From contig OZ023181.1 in assembly GCA_963995505.1 (NCBI GenBank), positions 12,396,221 to 12,460,220 of the forward strand: a stretch of 64,000 nucleotides of DNA, written 5' to 3'. The stretch is from Hypericum androsaemum. Lineage: Eukaryota > Streptophyta > Magnoliopsida > Malpighiales > Hypericaceae. Made by a program: the position numbers and the translations under genes. The notes under the pieces were generated by a model that made no database searches, had not been told where the DNA came from, and worked only from the letters and a program-made list of their open reading frames with translations. Positions 1 through 12,689 of this stretch are shown one piece after another (positions within the stretch are counted from its first letter, which is position 1; each line of letters begins with the position of its first letter).

Positions 1-445
1 ATTGTGAATCTCCTGCCGAGGTTAATATCATTATGTTTGATATGTGATTGCTTAATGACCTTATTTGTGAGATGGTCTTTTGTTGTGTTAGCTTTGTGTT
101 CGTAATGGTTGAATTTGATGTGAGACGTAGTTAAGTTCTGTCTCTCCCATATGTATCTGACATAACTGATATGTTATGCGCTATGTGCTTACGGAGTGTT
201 CCAAAACACTCAAGCCCCCCCCCCCCCCCCCCCCCCCCCCCCGCTCTCCAGTTTTGCAGGTTCTTTGTCTAGCAGCTCCGTAGCCACCGAGTTCAATTTA
301 ATCCTGGAATAAATGTAAAGAAAAATTGTATTTGAATGAGACTTTGTAAAGTCAAAATATGTTTTGAGGCTGGCTAGACTCATTTAGTTTTGTAAACGGG
401 TTAGGGTCTAGCGCCGGTCACCGACTCCAAATTTGGGTCGTGACA
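1..445. other. Non-satellite flank ending like an LTR 3' terminus
   Basis: This unique-looking stretch precedes the first satellite unit and has no ORF of note. Its last bases, GGGTCGTGACA at 435-445, resemble the 3' terminus of many plant gypsy LTRs, and AATAAA lies at 309-314. Because satellite rather than a primer-binding site follows, it would be a 3' LTR or solo LTR in plus orientation. The start is outside the window, so this is inference from end sequence only. Confidence 0.4.
215..242. repeat. Poly-C homopolymer, 28 bp
   Basis: An uninterrupted run of 28 C residues lies inside the LTR-like flank. It may be a true mononucleotide repeat, but runs this long are also where sequencing length errors are common. 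Confidence 0.85.
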
Positions 446-3400
446 TTTTCCTTGCCTTTTCGTTCCTTTTCTTGCCTTTTCCTTGCCTTTTCTTTCCTTT
501 TCTTGCCTTATCTTGCCTTTTCTTACCTCATCAGTCTTTTCTTGCCTTTCCTTCCCTTTTTTTGCCTTATCTTGCCTTATCTTGCTTTTTCATGCCTTAT
601 CTTGCCTTTTCATTCCCTTTTCTTTCCTTTTCTTGCCTTATCTTTCCTTATCTAGCCTTTTCTTTCCTTACCTTACCTTTTCTAGCCTTTTCTTGCCTTA
701 TCTTATCTTTTCTTTCCTTTTCCTTGCTTTTTATTTCCTTTTCTTGTCTTATCATGCATTTTCCTTGCCTTTTCTTTCCTTTTCTTGTCTTGCCTTGCCT
801 TTTCTTTTCTTTTCTTGCCTTTTCTTGCCTTTTCATGCTTTTTCTTGCCTTTTCATGCCTTTCCATGCCTTTTCTTTCCTTTTCTTTCATTTTCTTGCCT
901 TTTGCTTCCCTTTTTGTGCCTTATCTATCATTTTCTTGCCTTTTCTTAACTTTTCTTGTCTTTTAATTGCCTTTTCGTGCCTTATCTTGCTATTTCTTAC
1001 ATTTTCTGGTCTTTTCTTGCCTTATCTTGCCATTTCTTTCCTTTTCTTGCCTTTTCTTGCCTTATCTTGCTTTTTCTTTCATTTTCTTGCCTTTTCTTGC
1101 CTTTTCTTGCCTTTCCTTGCCTTTTCTTTCCATTTCTTGACTTTTCTTACCTTTTCCTTCTTTTCTTGCCTCATCATTCCTTTTCATTCCTTTTCTTGCC
1201 TTTCCTTCCCTTTTCTTGCCTTATCTTGCCTTATCTTGCCATTTTATACCTTAGCTTGCCTTTTCTTACATTTTCTTACCTTTTCTTGCCTTTTCATGCC
1301 TTTTCTAGCCTTTTCTTTCCTTTTCATGCCTTTTCATAACTTTTCCTTGCGTTTTCTTTCCTTATCTTGCCTTTTCATGCCTTTTCCTTGACTTTTCTTT
1401 CCTTTTCTTGCCTTTCCTTCCCTTTTCTTGCCTTAACTTGCCTTATCTTGCATTTTCTTTCCTTTTCCTTGCCTTTTGTTTCCTTTTCTTGCCTTATCAT
1501 GTCTTATCTTTCCTTATCTTGCCTTTTCTTGCCTTTTCCTGCCTTTTCCTTGCCTTTTCCTGTCTTTTCTTGCCTTATCTTTCCTTTTTTTCCTTTTCAT
1601 TTCCTTTTCTGGCATTTTCTTGCCTTTTCTTTCCATTTCTTTCCTTTTCTTAACTTTTCTTGCCTTTTCTTGCCTTTTCGTGCCTTTTCATTCCTTTCCT
1701 TGCCTTTTCATTCCTTTTCTTGCCTTATCTTACGTTTTCTTACCTTTTCGATGCCTTTTCTTTTCTTTCCTCTCCTTATTTCTCTTTTCTTGCCTCATCT
1801 TTCCTTTTCTTACCTGTTCTTGCCTTCCCTTCCCTTTTCTTGCATAATCTTGCATTTTTCTTGCCTTTTCTTGCCTTTTTTTTTCATTCCTTATCATGCC
1901 TTATCTTGCCCTTTCTTGCCTCTTCTTGCCTTTTCATGCCTTTTCTTACCTTATCTAACCTTTTCTTGCCTTATCTTGCCCTTTTATGCCTTATCTTGCT
2001 TTTCTTACCATATCTTGCCTTTTCATGCCTTTTCCTTGCCTTTTCTTTCCTTATCTTGCCTTTTCTTGCCTCATCTTTACTTTTCTTGCCTTTTCCCTCC
2101 CTTTTCTTGACTTATCTTGCCTTTTCTTGCTTTTTCATACCTTTTCTTGCTTTATCTTCCCTTTTCTTGAATTTTTCTTGCCTTTTCCTTCCTTTTCTTG
2201 CCTTATCTTGACTTTTCTTGCCTCATCTTTCCTTTTTTTGCCTTTCCTTCCCTTTTCTTGCCTTATCTTGACTTTTCTTGCCCCATCTTTCCTTTTTTTG
2301 CCTTTCCTTCCCTTTTCTTGCTTTATCTTGCCTTATCTTGCCTTTTCCTTGCCTTTTCTTTCCTTTTCTTCCCTTATCATGTCTTATCATTCCTTATCTT
2401 TCCTATTCTACCTTTTTTTCCTTTTCTTGCTTTTCATGCCTTTTCTTGCCTTTTCCTTGCCTTTTCTAGCCTTTTCTTGCTTTATCTTTCCTTTTCCTTG
2501 CCTTTTCTTACCTTTTCTTTCCATTTCTTTCCTTTTCTTGCCTTTTCTTGCTTTATCTTACTTTTTCTTTCATTTTCTTGCCTTTTCTTACCTTTCCTTG
2601 CCTTTTCTTGCCTTTTCTTTCCATTTCTTGACTTTACTTACCTTTTCCTTCCTTTTCTTGCATTATCTTGCCTTTTCTTGCTTCATCTTTCCTTTTCATT
2701 TCTTTTCTTGCCTTTCCTTCCCTTTTTTTGCCTTTTCTTAATTTATCTTGCCTTATCTTGCCATTTTATTACTTAGCTTGCTTTTTCTTACCTTTTCTTG
2801 CATTTTCCTGCTTTTTCTTGCCTTATCATGTCTTATCTTTCCTTATCTTTCCTTTTCATGCCATTTCTAGCCATTTCTTTCCTTTTCATGCCTTTTCATA
2901 ACCTTTCCTTGCCTTTTCTTTCCTTTTCATGCCTTTCCTTCCCTTTTCTTGCCTTATCATGCCTTTTCTTTCCTTTTCCTTGCCTTCTCTTTCCTTTTCT
3001 TGCCTTATCATATCTTATCTTTCCTTATCTTGCCTTTTCTTTCCTTTTCATGCCTTTTCATGCCTTTTCTTGCCTGTTCCTTGCGTTTTCCTACCTTTTT
3101 TTGCCTTATCTTTCCTTTTTTACCTTTTTCTTGCCTTTTCTTGCCATTTCTTTCCTTTTCTTGACTCTTCTTGCCTTTTCGTGCCTTTTCTTGCCTTTCC
3201 TTGCCTTTTCATTCCTTTTTCTTGCCTTTTCTTGCCTTATCTTGCCTTTTCTTGCCTTACCTTGCCTTTTCTTACCTTTTCCATGCCTTTTCTTTCTTTT
3301 TCTCTCCTCATCTTTCCTTTTCTGCCCTTTCTTACCTTATCTAGCCTTTTTCTTGCATTTTCTTGCCTTTTCATGCCTTTTCCATGCCTTTTCTTACCTT

Positions 3401-5668
3401 TTCTTGCCTTATCTTGCCTTATCTTGCCTTTTCTTTCCTTTTCTTGCCTTTTCGTCCCTTTTCTTACCTTTTCATGCCTTTTCCTTGCCTTTTCTTGCCT
3501 TATGTTGCCTTTTCCATGCGTTTTCTTACCTTTTCTTACCTTATGTTACCTTTTCTTGCCTTTTCCTTGCCTTTTCATTCATTTTCTTTCCTTTTTCTTG
3601 CCTTTTCATATCTTTTCCATGCCTTTTCTTTTCTTATCTTGCTTTTTCTTGCCTTTTTCTTTCCTTTTCATTCCTTTTCTTGCCTTATCTTGCCTTTTCC
3701 TTGCCTTTTCTTTCCTTTTCTTGCCTTTTCTTGCCTTATCTTTCCTTTTCTTGCCTTTTCTTGCCATTTCCATGCCCTTTCTTGCCTTTTCTTTCCTTTT
3801 CTTGACTTCTCTTTCCTTTTCTTGACTTTTCATGCCTTTTCTTGCCATATCTTGCCTTTCCATTCCTTATCTTGCCTTTTCTTACCTTATATTGCCTTTT
3901 CATACCTTTTCTTGCCTTTTCTTTCATTTTCTTGCCTATTCATGCCTTTTCCTTGCCTTATCTTGCCTTTTCTTTCCTTTTCTTTCCTTTTCTTACCTTT
4001 TCTTGCATTTCCTTACCTTATCTTGCCTTATCTTTCCTTTTCCTGGCCTTTTCTTTCCTTTTCTTGCTTTTTCTTGCTTTTCCTTGCCATTTCTTTCCTT
4101 TTCTTGCCTTATCTTGCCTTTTCTTGCCTTTTCTTGCCTTTTTTTGCCCTATCTTTCATTCTCTTGCATTTTCTTGCCTATTCCTTGCCTTTCTTGCCTT
4201 ATCTTGCCTTATATTTCCTTTTCTTTCCTTTTCAATCCTTTTCTTGCCTTTTCTTACCTTTTCTTGCCTTTTCTTTCCTTTTATTGCCTTTTCGTGCCTT
4301 TTCCTTGCCTTTTCGTGCCTTTTCTTGCCTTATCTTACCTATTGTTTCCTTTTTTTGCCTTTTCTTTCCTTTTCCCTGCCTTTTCTTGCCTTTTCTTACC
4401 GTATCTTGCCTTTTTCTTGCCTTTTCCTTTTCTTGCATTTTCTTGCCTTTTCCATGCCTTATCTTTCCTTTTCTTGCCTTTTCCTTGCCTTTTCTTTCCT
4501 TTTCTTGCCCTCTCTTGCCTTTTCTTGCATTATCTTTCCTATCCTTGCCTTTTCATGCCTTTTCCATGCCTTTTCTTGCATTTTCTTTCCTTGTATTGCC
4601 TTTTCTTGCCTTTTCTTGAATATTCTTGCCTTTTCTTGACTTTTCATGCCTTTTCATGCCTTATCTTGCCATTTCTTGCCATATCTTGCCTTTCTATTCC
4701 TTATCTTGCCTATTCTTACCTTATTTTTCCTTTTCTTGCCTTTTCATTGTCTTTTCTTGCCTTTTGTTTCCTTATCTTACCTTTTCTTGCCTTTTCTTTC
4801 CATTTCTTGCCATATCTTGCCTTTTCTTTCCTTTTCTTGCCTTATCTTGCCTTTTCCATGCTCTTTCTTTCCTTTTCTTGCCTTTTCATGCCTTTTCTTG
4901 CCTTATCTTTCCTTTTCAAGCCTTTTCATGCCTTTTCTTGCCTTTTCCTTGCCTTATCTTGCCTTATCTTGCCTTTTCCTTGCCTTTTCCTTCCTTTTCT
5001 TGTCTTATTTTGCCTTATCTTTCCTTTTCTTGCCTTTTCTTGGCTTATCTTACTTTTCTTACCTTTTCAAGCCTTTTCTTGCCTTTTCATGCCTTTTCCT
5101 TGCCTTTTCTTGCCTTATCTTGCCTTATCTCAACTTTTTTTGCCTTTTCTTGCCTTTTCCTCTGCCTTTTCTTTCCTTTTTTTGCATTTTCTTTCCTTTT
5201 CCTTGCCTTTTCTTACCTTTTCTTACCTTATCTTGCCTTGTCTTTCCTTTTCTTGCCTTTTCTTGCCTTTTCTTTCCTTATCTTTCTTTTCTTTCCTTTT
5301 CTTGCCTTTTTTTGCCTTATCTTGCCTTTTCTTTCCTTTTCTCGCCTTTCCATGCCTTTTCCTTGCCTTTTCTTGCCTTATGTTGCCTATTCTTGCCTTT
5401 TCCTTGCGTTTTCATACCTTTTATTTCCTTTACCTTGCCTTTTCTATCACTTTCTTCCCTTTTCTCGCCTTTTCTTCCCTTATCTTGTTTTTTCATGCCA
5501 TTTCCTTGCCATTTCTTGCCTTATCTTCCATTTTCTTGCCTTTTTCTTGCCTTTTCTTACCTTTTCTTGCCTTTTCATGCATTTTTCATTCCTTTTCTTT
5601 CCTTATCTTTCCTTTTCCTGCCTGTTTCTTGCCTTTTCCTTGCCTTTTCTTTCCTTTTCTTGCCTTTT
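446..5668. repeat. Decamer satellite array, block 1
   Basis: Tandem copies of a 10-bp unit, CCTTTTCTTG on the plus strand. Frequent variants are CCTTATCTTG, CCTTTTCTTT and CCTTTTCATG, plus an 11-bp form CCTTTTCCTTG. The plus strand is almost all pyrimidine with one G per unit. Ten is not a multiple of three and the unit carries no stop on the plus strand, so long spurious frames (repeating PFLAFSCLFL) run through all three frames. No promoter or gene was seen. Confidence 0.97.
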
Positions 5669-6473
5669 TGATATGAATCTTCGCGGAAAAGACTCACAAC
5701 TCGGACCGTTTGTTACTTTAGAATGGAACAGATCACAACTCACAAGAACTCACAAGAACTAAGGCACGAAATTGAACCTTAACCCGCTGCAAGAGCTTCT
5801 GAACCTTGACCTAAGGTCGTATCACGCCACGAGCGGGGATGGATGATCCGCTTGATAAGTGAAAGATAAATTCTAGCCAAGACGACTCACCAGCCTAAGC
5901 AAGAACAAACGAGTATCAAAACTCTCAATTAGCCAATGCTAAGTAATTTCCGAATTGTTGTGTGTTTATTGAAGGGGGACGCCTCTTTATATAGGCTCCA
6001 TAAGTCTTACAACTTTCCTAAACGAAACTAACTCCAAATAAGGAGTTTAAGGCTGGTCAAAACTCTCTTTCCTATTCTAAAGAGATTCTGGCCGAACTTA
6101 TTCAACTAAATAAGGAATAATATAAGCAAATAATATCTAATAGAATAACTACTAGCTGCACGTCCAAAACAAGTAGATGCACGGCCTAAATAGGCTGATT
6201 CTTCTTGATTCTCCATGTGCGCATGCATCTAGAAGCTTACGTGCATGTCAAGCCTCCCATTCAGCTTCCAAAACGTGCATGGGCCTCCCTTGGGCTTCTT
6301 GGACGTCCTTGGTCCTCCACGCACTTGATTGAGCCCAAACTTCTTCCATTAATCCATTGAAGTCAGATTGCAACTTCCTAGCTCGTGCTCATGTCATTGG
6401 CCGAATCGGAACTTGAACTTGCTTCGAGTCTACAAGCTTGATAGTAGGTGCGTCCTTAGGCTTGCTCACATCA
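5669..6473 (-). mobile_element. 3' LTR of a truncated A-type gypsy element
   Basis: On the minus strand this is an 805-bp LTR from TGATGTGAGC to GATTCATATCA, matching the 803-bp LTRs of element A with few differences. It starts directly against satellite. The TATATAAA and AATAAA signals of the A LTR are recognisable near 5975-5995. The TRARA-type tail is encoded in its first part as in A, here altered to PIRPMT. With the adjoining pol tail it is the 3' part of an element whose other end is missing. Confidence 0.93.
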
Positions 6474-6772
6474 TTCCCCTCCTCTTGAAAAGGATTTGTC
6501 CTCAAATCATCACCTCCATCAAACGGACTCAAGTCAGCCACGTTAAACGAAGCACTTACACTATACTCACCAGGAAGGTCTAGCTTGTAGGCATTATCAT
6601 TAATGCGTTCTAGCACTTGGAATGGACCATCTCCCCGTGGTAGCAACTTTGAACGTCTTTGGACAGGAAAACGCTCCTTCCTCATATGTAGCCAAACCCA
6701 ATCGCCCGGCTCAAAGACAACCTTGTGCCTTCCTTTGTTTGCTTGCCTTGCATAGTGCTCCGTGCGCTTCTC
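6474..6772 (-). pseudogene. gypsy pol C-terminal remnant (integrase tail)
   Basis: The minus-strand frame encodes only the end of an A-type polyprotein. It runs from KRTEHYARQ through the GPY/F-like block ([19 protein letters not shown]) to [13 protein letters not shown], then crosses the polypurine tract (6474-6486) into the LTR. At 6772/6773 the coding sequence stops abruptly and satellite begins, so all of gag, PR, RT, RNaseH and the integrase core are absent. Satellite on the 5' side happens to stay open in this frame and adds a false N-terminus (up to 6808). Confidence 0.92.
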
Positions 6773-7879
6773 TTGCCTTATCTTTCCTTTTCTTGCCTCA
6801 TCTTTCATTTTCTTTTCTTTTCTTGCCTTTCTTCCCTTATGTTGCCTTATCTTTCCTTTTCTTAACTTATCTTGCCTTTTCTTTCCTTTTCCTTGCCTTT
6901 TCTTTCCTTTTCCTTGCCTTTCCTTTCCTTTTCTTGCCTTTCCTTCCCTTTTCTTGCCTTATATTGCCTTTTCTTGCCTTATCTTGCCTTTTCTTTCTTT
7001 TTCTTGCCTTATCTTGCCTTATCCTGCCTTTTGATGCCTTTTCCATGCCTTTTCTTGCCTTTTCCTTGCCTTATCTTGCATTATCTTTCCTTATCTTTCC
7101 TTTTCTTGCCTTATTTTGCCTTATCTTTCCTTTTCTTGCCTTTTCATGCCTTTTCTTTCCTTTTCTTGAGTTTTCTTGACTTCTCTTGCCCTTTCTTGAC
7201 ATTTCATGCATTTGCCTTATCTTCCCTTTTTTTGTCATATCTTGCCTTTCCATTCCTTATCTTGCCTTTCCTTGCCTTTTCATACCTTTACTTGCCTTTT
7301 CTTTCCTTTTCTTTCCTTTTCTTTCCTTTTTCTTGCCTTTTCTTACCTTTTCTTGCCTTTTCATGCCTTTTCCATGCCTTTCCTTTCCTTTTCTTGCCAT
7401 TTCCTTGCCTTTTCTATCTTTTTCTTGCCTTTTCATGCATTTTCTTGCCTTATCTTTGCTTTTATTGCCTTTTCTTGCTTTTTCTTGCCTTTTCTTGACT
7501 TTTCTTGCTTTTTCTTGATTTTCCATGCCTTTTCTTACCTTATCTTGCCTTTTCTTGCCATATCTTGCCTATTCTTTCCTTATCTTTACTTTTCTTGCCT
7601 TTTCCTTGCCCTTTCTTTCCTTTTCTTGCCTTTTCCTTGCCTTTTCTTTCCTTTTCTTGCCTTTTCTTGCCTTATCTTTCCCTTTCTTACCATTTCATGC
7701 CTTTTCCATGCCATTTATTGCCTTTTATTTCCTTTTCCTTGCCTTTCATTGCCTTATCTTGCCTTTTCATTGCCTTTTCTTTTCGTGCCTTTCCTTCTCT
7801 TATCTTGCCTTATATTGCCTTATCTTGCCTTTTCTTACCTTATCTTGTCTTTTCTTTCCTTTTCCTTGCCTTTTCTTTT

Positions 7880-9830
7880 CTTTTCTTAACTTATCAAGCC
7901 TTTTCCTTGCCCTTTCTAACCTTTTCTTGCCTTATCTTGCCTTTTCTTGCCTTATCTTACATTTTCTTTCCTTTTCTTGCCGTATCTTGCCTTATCTTAC
8001 CTTTTCCATGCCTTTTCTGACCTTTTTATGCCTTTTTCTTTTCTTTTCTTGCCTTATCTTACCTTATCTTGCCTTTTCGTGCCTTTTCCTTGCCTTTTCT
8101 TGCCTTATCTTAGCTTTTCTTGCCTTTTCTTGCCTTTTCTTGCCTTTTCTTTCCTTTTCTTGCCATTTCTTTCCTTTTCCTTGCCTTATCTTGCCTTTTC
8201 TTGCCTTATCTTTCCTTTTCTTAGCTTATCTTGCCTTTTCTTACCTTTTCTTGCCTTTTCCTTCCTTATCTTTCCTATTACTTCCTTTTCTTGCCTTTTT
8301 TTGCCTTATCTTGCCTTTTCTTACATTTTCTTGCCTTTTCATGCCTTTTCCTTACCTTTTCTTGCCTATTCTTGCATTTTCCTTGCCTTTTCTTACCTAT
8401 TCTTGCCTTTTCCTTGCCTTTTCTTACCTTTCCTTGCCTTTTCATACCTTTTCCATGCATTTTCTTTCCTTATCTTTCCTTTTCTTGCCTTTTCCTTGCC
8501 TTTTCTTTCCTTTTCTTACCTTTTCTTGCCTTTTCCTTTCCTTTTCTTTCATTTTCTTGCCTTTTCATTCCTTTTCTTGTCTTATCTTTCCTTTTCCTGC
8601 CTTTTCATTCCATTTCCATGCCTTTTCTGCCATTTTCTTGACTTTTCTTGCATTTTCTTGACTTTTCATTCCTTTTATTGCCTTATCTTGCCATATCCTG
8701 CCTTTCCACTCCTTATCTTGCCTATTCTTACCTTATTTTTCTTTTTCTTGCCTTTTCTTGCCTTTTCATGCCTTTTCTTTGCCTTTTCTTTGCCTTTTAT
8801 TTCCTTATCTTTGCTTTTCTTGCCTTTTCCTTGCCTTTTCTTTTTTCTTGCCTTATCTTACCTTATCAAGCCTTTTCCTTGCCCTTTCTAACCTTTTCTT
8901 GCCTTTCCTTCCCTTTTCTTGACTTATCTTGCCTTTTCTTGCCTTATCTTACATTTTCTTTCCTTTTCTTGCCGTATCTTGCCTTTTCCATGCCTTTTCT
9001 GACCTTTTTATGCCTTTTTCTTTTCTTTTCTTGCCTTATCTTACCTTATCTTGCCTTTTCGTGCCTTTCCCTTGCCTTTGCTTGCCTTATCTTACCTTTT
9101 CTTGCCTTTTCTTGCCTTTTCATGCCTTTTCTTGCCTTTTCTTTCCTTTTCTTGCCATTTCTTTCCTTTTCCTTGCCTTATCTTGCCTTTTCTTGCCTTA
9201 TCTTGCCTTATCTTTCCTTTTCTTAGCTTATGTTGCCTTTTCTTACCTTTTCTTGCCTTTTCCTTCCTTATCTTTCCTATTACTTCCTTTTCTTGCCTTT
9301 TTTTGCCTTATCTTGCCTTTTCTTACATTTTCTTGCCTTTTCATGCCTTTTCCTTACCTTTTCTTGCCTATTCTTGCATTTTCCTTGCCTTTTCTTACCT
9401 ATTCTTGCCTTTTCCTTGCCTTTTCTTACCTTTCCTTGCCTTTTCATACCTTTTCCATGCATTTTCTTTCCTTATCTTTCCTTTTCTTGCCTTTTCCTTG
9501 CCTTTTCTTTCCTTTTCTTACCTTTTCTTGCCTTTTCCTTGCCTTTTCTTTCATTTTCTTGCCTTTTCATTCCTTTTCTTGTCTTATCTTTCCTTTTCCT
9601 GCCTTTTCATTCCATTTCCATGCCTTTTCTGCCATTTTCTTGACTTTTCTTGCATTTTCTTGACTTTTCATTCCTTTTATTGCCTTATCTTGCCATATCC
9701 TGCCTTTCCACTCCTTATCTTGCCTATTCTTACCTTAATTTTCTTTTTCTTGCCTTTTCTTGCCTTTTCATGCCTTTTCTTTGCCTTTTATTTCCTTATC
9801 TTTGCTTTTCTTGCCTTTTCCTTGCCTTTT
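7880..9830. repeat. Two-copy segmental tandem duplication within the satellite, about 1 kb each
   Basis: Copies at roughly 7880-8840 and 8860-9830 share an ordered series of rare unit variants. Examples are TTATCAAGCC (7891 and 8871), TTTCCTATTACTTCC (about 8270 and 9272) and CATATCCTGCC (about 8693 and 9695). The offset grows from 980 to 1002 bp through small internal indels. This is a recent duplication of about 95 decamers. Confidence 0.85.
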
Positions 9831-12689
9831 CTTTCCTTTTCTTGACCTATCTTTCCTTTTCTTGACTCATCATTCATTTTCTTTTCTTTTCTTACCTTTC
9901 CTTCCCTAATCTTGCCTTATCTTGCCATTTCTTTCCTTTTCCTTGCCTTTTCTTTTTTCTTGCCTTATCTTACCTTTTCTTACCTTTCCTTCCCTTTTCT
10001 TGCCTTATCTTGCCTTTTCTTGCCTTATCTTGCCATTTCTTGCCTTATCTTGCCTTTTCGATGCCTTTTCTTGCCTTATTTTGCCTTATCTTTCCTTTTC
10101 TTGCCTTTTCTTTCCTTTTATTGCCTTATCTTACTTTTCATACCTTTTCAAGCCTTTTATTGCTTTTTCAAGCCATTTCCTTGCCTTTTCTTAACTTATC
10201 TTGCCTTATCTCTCCTTTTTTTGCCTTTTCTTGCCTTTTCCTTACCTTTTCTTGACTTTTCTTGCCTTTTTCTTGCCTTTTCTTGCTTTTTTTCCATTTT
10301 CTTGCTTTTCATGCCTTTTCCATGCCTTTTTCTGCCTTTCTTGGCTTATCTTGTCTTATCTTTCCTTTACTTTTTGTTTCTTGGCTTTTCTTGCCTTATC
10401 TTACCTTTTTCTGCTTTTTCTTGCCTTTTCTTGTCTTTTTTTTCCTTTTCTCACCTTTTCTTGCCTTTTCATTCCTTTTCTCACCTTTTCTTTCTTTACT
10501 TTCCTTTTCTTGCCCTATCTTGCATTTTCTTACCTTTTCCCTTCTTTTCTAGCCTTTTGCTTGCCTTTTCTTGCCTTATCTTACCTTTTCTTGCCTTTTC
10601 TTTCATTTTCTTGCATTTTCTTTCCTTTTCCTTGCCTTATCTTGCCATTTCTTGCTTCATCTTGCATTTTCTTTCCTTTTCTTGCCTTTTCTTGTCTTTT
10701 CTTGCATTTTCTAGCCTTATCTTGCCTTTTCTTGCCCTATCTTGCCTTTTCTTACCTTTTCCTTCCTTTTCTTGCCTTTTCTCACCTTTTCTTGCCTTTT
10801 CTCACATTTTCTTGTCTTTTCTTGCCTTTTGCTTGCCTATTCTTGCCTTATCTTACCTTTTCTTGCCTTATCTTACCTTTTCTTGCCTTTTCTTTCGTTT
10901 TCTTACATTTTCTTTCCTTTTCCTTGCCTTATCTTGCCATTTCTTGCCTCATCTTGCATTTTCTTTCCTTTTCTTGCCTTTTCTTGTCTTTTCTTGCATT
11001 TTCTAGCCTTATCTTGCCTTATATTTCCTTTTCTTGCCTTTTCCTTGCCTATTCTTTCCTTTTATTGCCTTATCTTACTTTTTCTTACCTTATCTTGCCT
11101 TTTCTTGCATTATCTTTCCTTTTCTTGCCTTTTCTTACCTTTTCTTGCCTTTTTCTTTCCTTTTCCTACCTTTTCCCTGCCTTTTCTGGCCTTATGTTGC
11201 CTTTTCCTTGCCTTTTCTTTCCTTTTCTTCCTTTTCTTGCCTTTAATTGCCTTTTCTTACCATTTCTTGACTTTTCATGCCTTTTCTTGCCTTTTCTTAC
11301 CATATCTTGCCTTTCCATTCCTTATCTTGCCTATTCCTACCTTATTTTGCCTTTTCTTGCATTTTCATACCTTTTCTTTTTTTTCTTGTCTTTTCATTCC
11401 TTCTCCTTTCCTTTTCTTGCCTTTTCCTTCCTTTTCTTGCCTCATCTTTCATTTTCTTTTCTTTTCTTGCCTTTCCTTCCCTTATCTTGCCTTTTCTTAA
11501 CTTATCTTGCCTTTTCTTTCCTTTTCCTTGCCATTTCTTTCGTTATCTTGCCTTTTCTTTCCTTTTCTTGCCTTTCCTTTCCTTTTCTTGCCTTATCTTA
11601 CCTTATCTTGCATTTTCTTGCCTTATCTTGCCTTTTCTTTCCTTTTCTTGCCTTATCTTGCCTTTTCATGCCTTTTCCATGCCTTTTCTTGCCTTTTCTT
11701 ACCTTATCTTACCTTATCTTTCTAAGTCTTAACTTTCCTTGCCTTATCTTGCCTTTTCCTTCCCTTTCCTTGCCTTTTCTTGCCTTATTTTGCCATTTCT
11801 TTCCTTTTCTTTCCTTATCTTGCTTTTTTTACCAATTCAAGCCTTTTCTTGCCTTTTCATGCCTTTTCATGCCTTTTCTTCCCTTATCTTTTCTTTTTTT
11901 GCCTTACTTGCCTTTTCTTGCCTTATCTTGCCTTTTTTTGCCTTTTCTCGCTTTTCATGCCTATTCCATGCCTTTTCCTTGCCTTTTCTTGCCTTATCTT
12001 GCCTTTTCCTCGCCTTTTCTTTACTTATCTTTCCTTTTCTTGCCTTTTTCATGCCTTTTCTTTGCTTTTCTTGCCTTTTCTTTCCTTTTCCTTTCCTTTT
12101 CTTGCCTTACCTTTCCTTTTCTTGCCTTTTTTTCCTTTTCCTTTCCTTTTCTTGCCTTACCTTTCCTTTTCTTGCCTTATCTTCCCTTATCTTGCATTTT
12201 CTTGCCTTTTCTTGACTTATCTGTCCTTTTCTTGCCTTTTCATGCCTTTCCTTGCCTTTTCTCGCCTTATCTTGCCATTTCATTCCTTATCTTGCCATTT
12301 CTTACCTTTTCTTGCCTTTTCATACTTTTTCTTGCCTTTTCTTTTCTTATCTTACCTTTTCCTTGCCTTTTCTTACCTTCTCTTGCCTTATCTTTCCTTT
12401 TCTTGCCTTTTCATGCCTTTTTCTTGCCTTTTCTTGCCTTTCCTTTCCTTATCTTGCCTTTTCTTGCCTTATCTTGCCTTTCCTTTCCTTATCTTGCCTT
12501 TTCATGCCTTTTTCTTGCCTTTTCTTGTCTTTCCTTTCCTTATCTTGCCTTTTCTTGCCTTTTCCTTGTCTTTTCTTACCTTTTCCTTGCCTTTCCATGC
12601 CTTAACCATGCCTTTTCTTTCTTTATTTTGCCTTTTCTTGGCTTTTCCTTGCCTTTTCCTTGCCTTTTCTTTCTTTTTCATGCCATTTC

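Noticed and set aside
446..5668. Telomere-like or CRISPR-like repeat
   Set aside because: The unit is not TTTAGGG, there are no unique spacers between repeats, and variation is within the unit itself.
433..5762. Many long open frames encoding FLAFSCLF-like or KARKGKK-like peptides in the satellite (also at 6762-17956, 37241-41860 and 44496-54326)
   Set aside because: They are a by-product of a stop-free 10-bp unit read through three frames. Several overlap in different frames on both strands, and they lack conserved starts.
6368..6583. Plus-strand frame over the A-type remnant, also seen at 33225-33440 on the opposite strand
   Set aside because: It is the antisense shadow of the pol tail and LTR coding segment.
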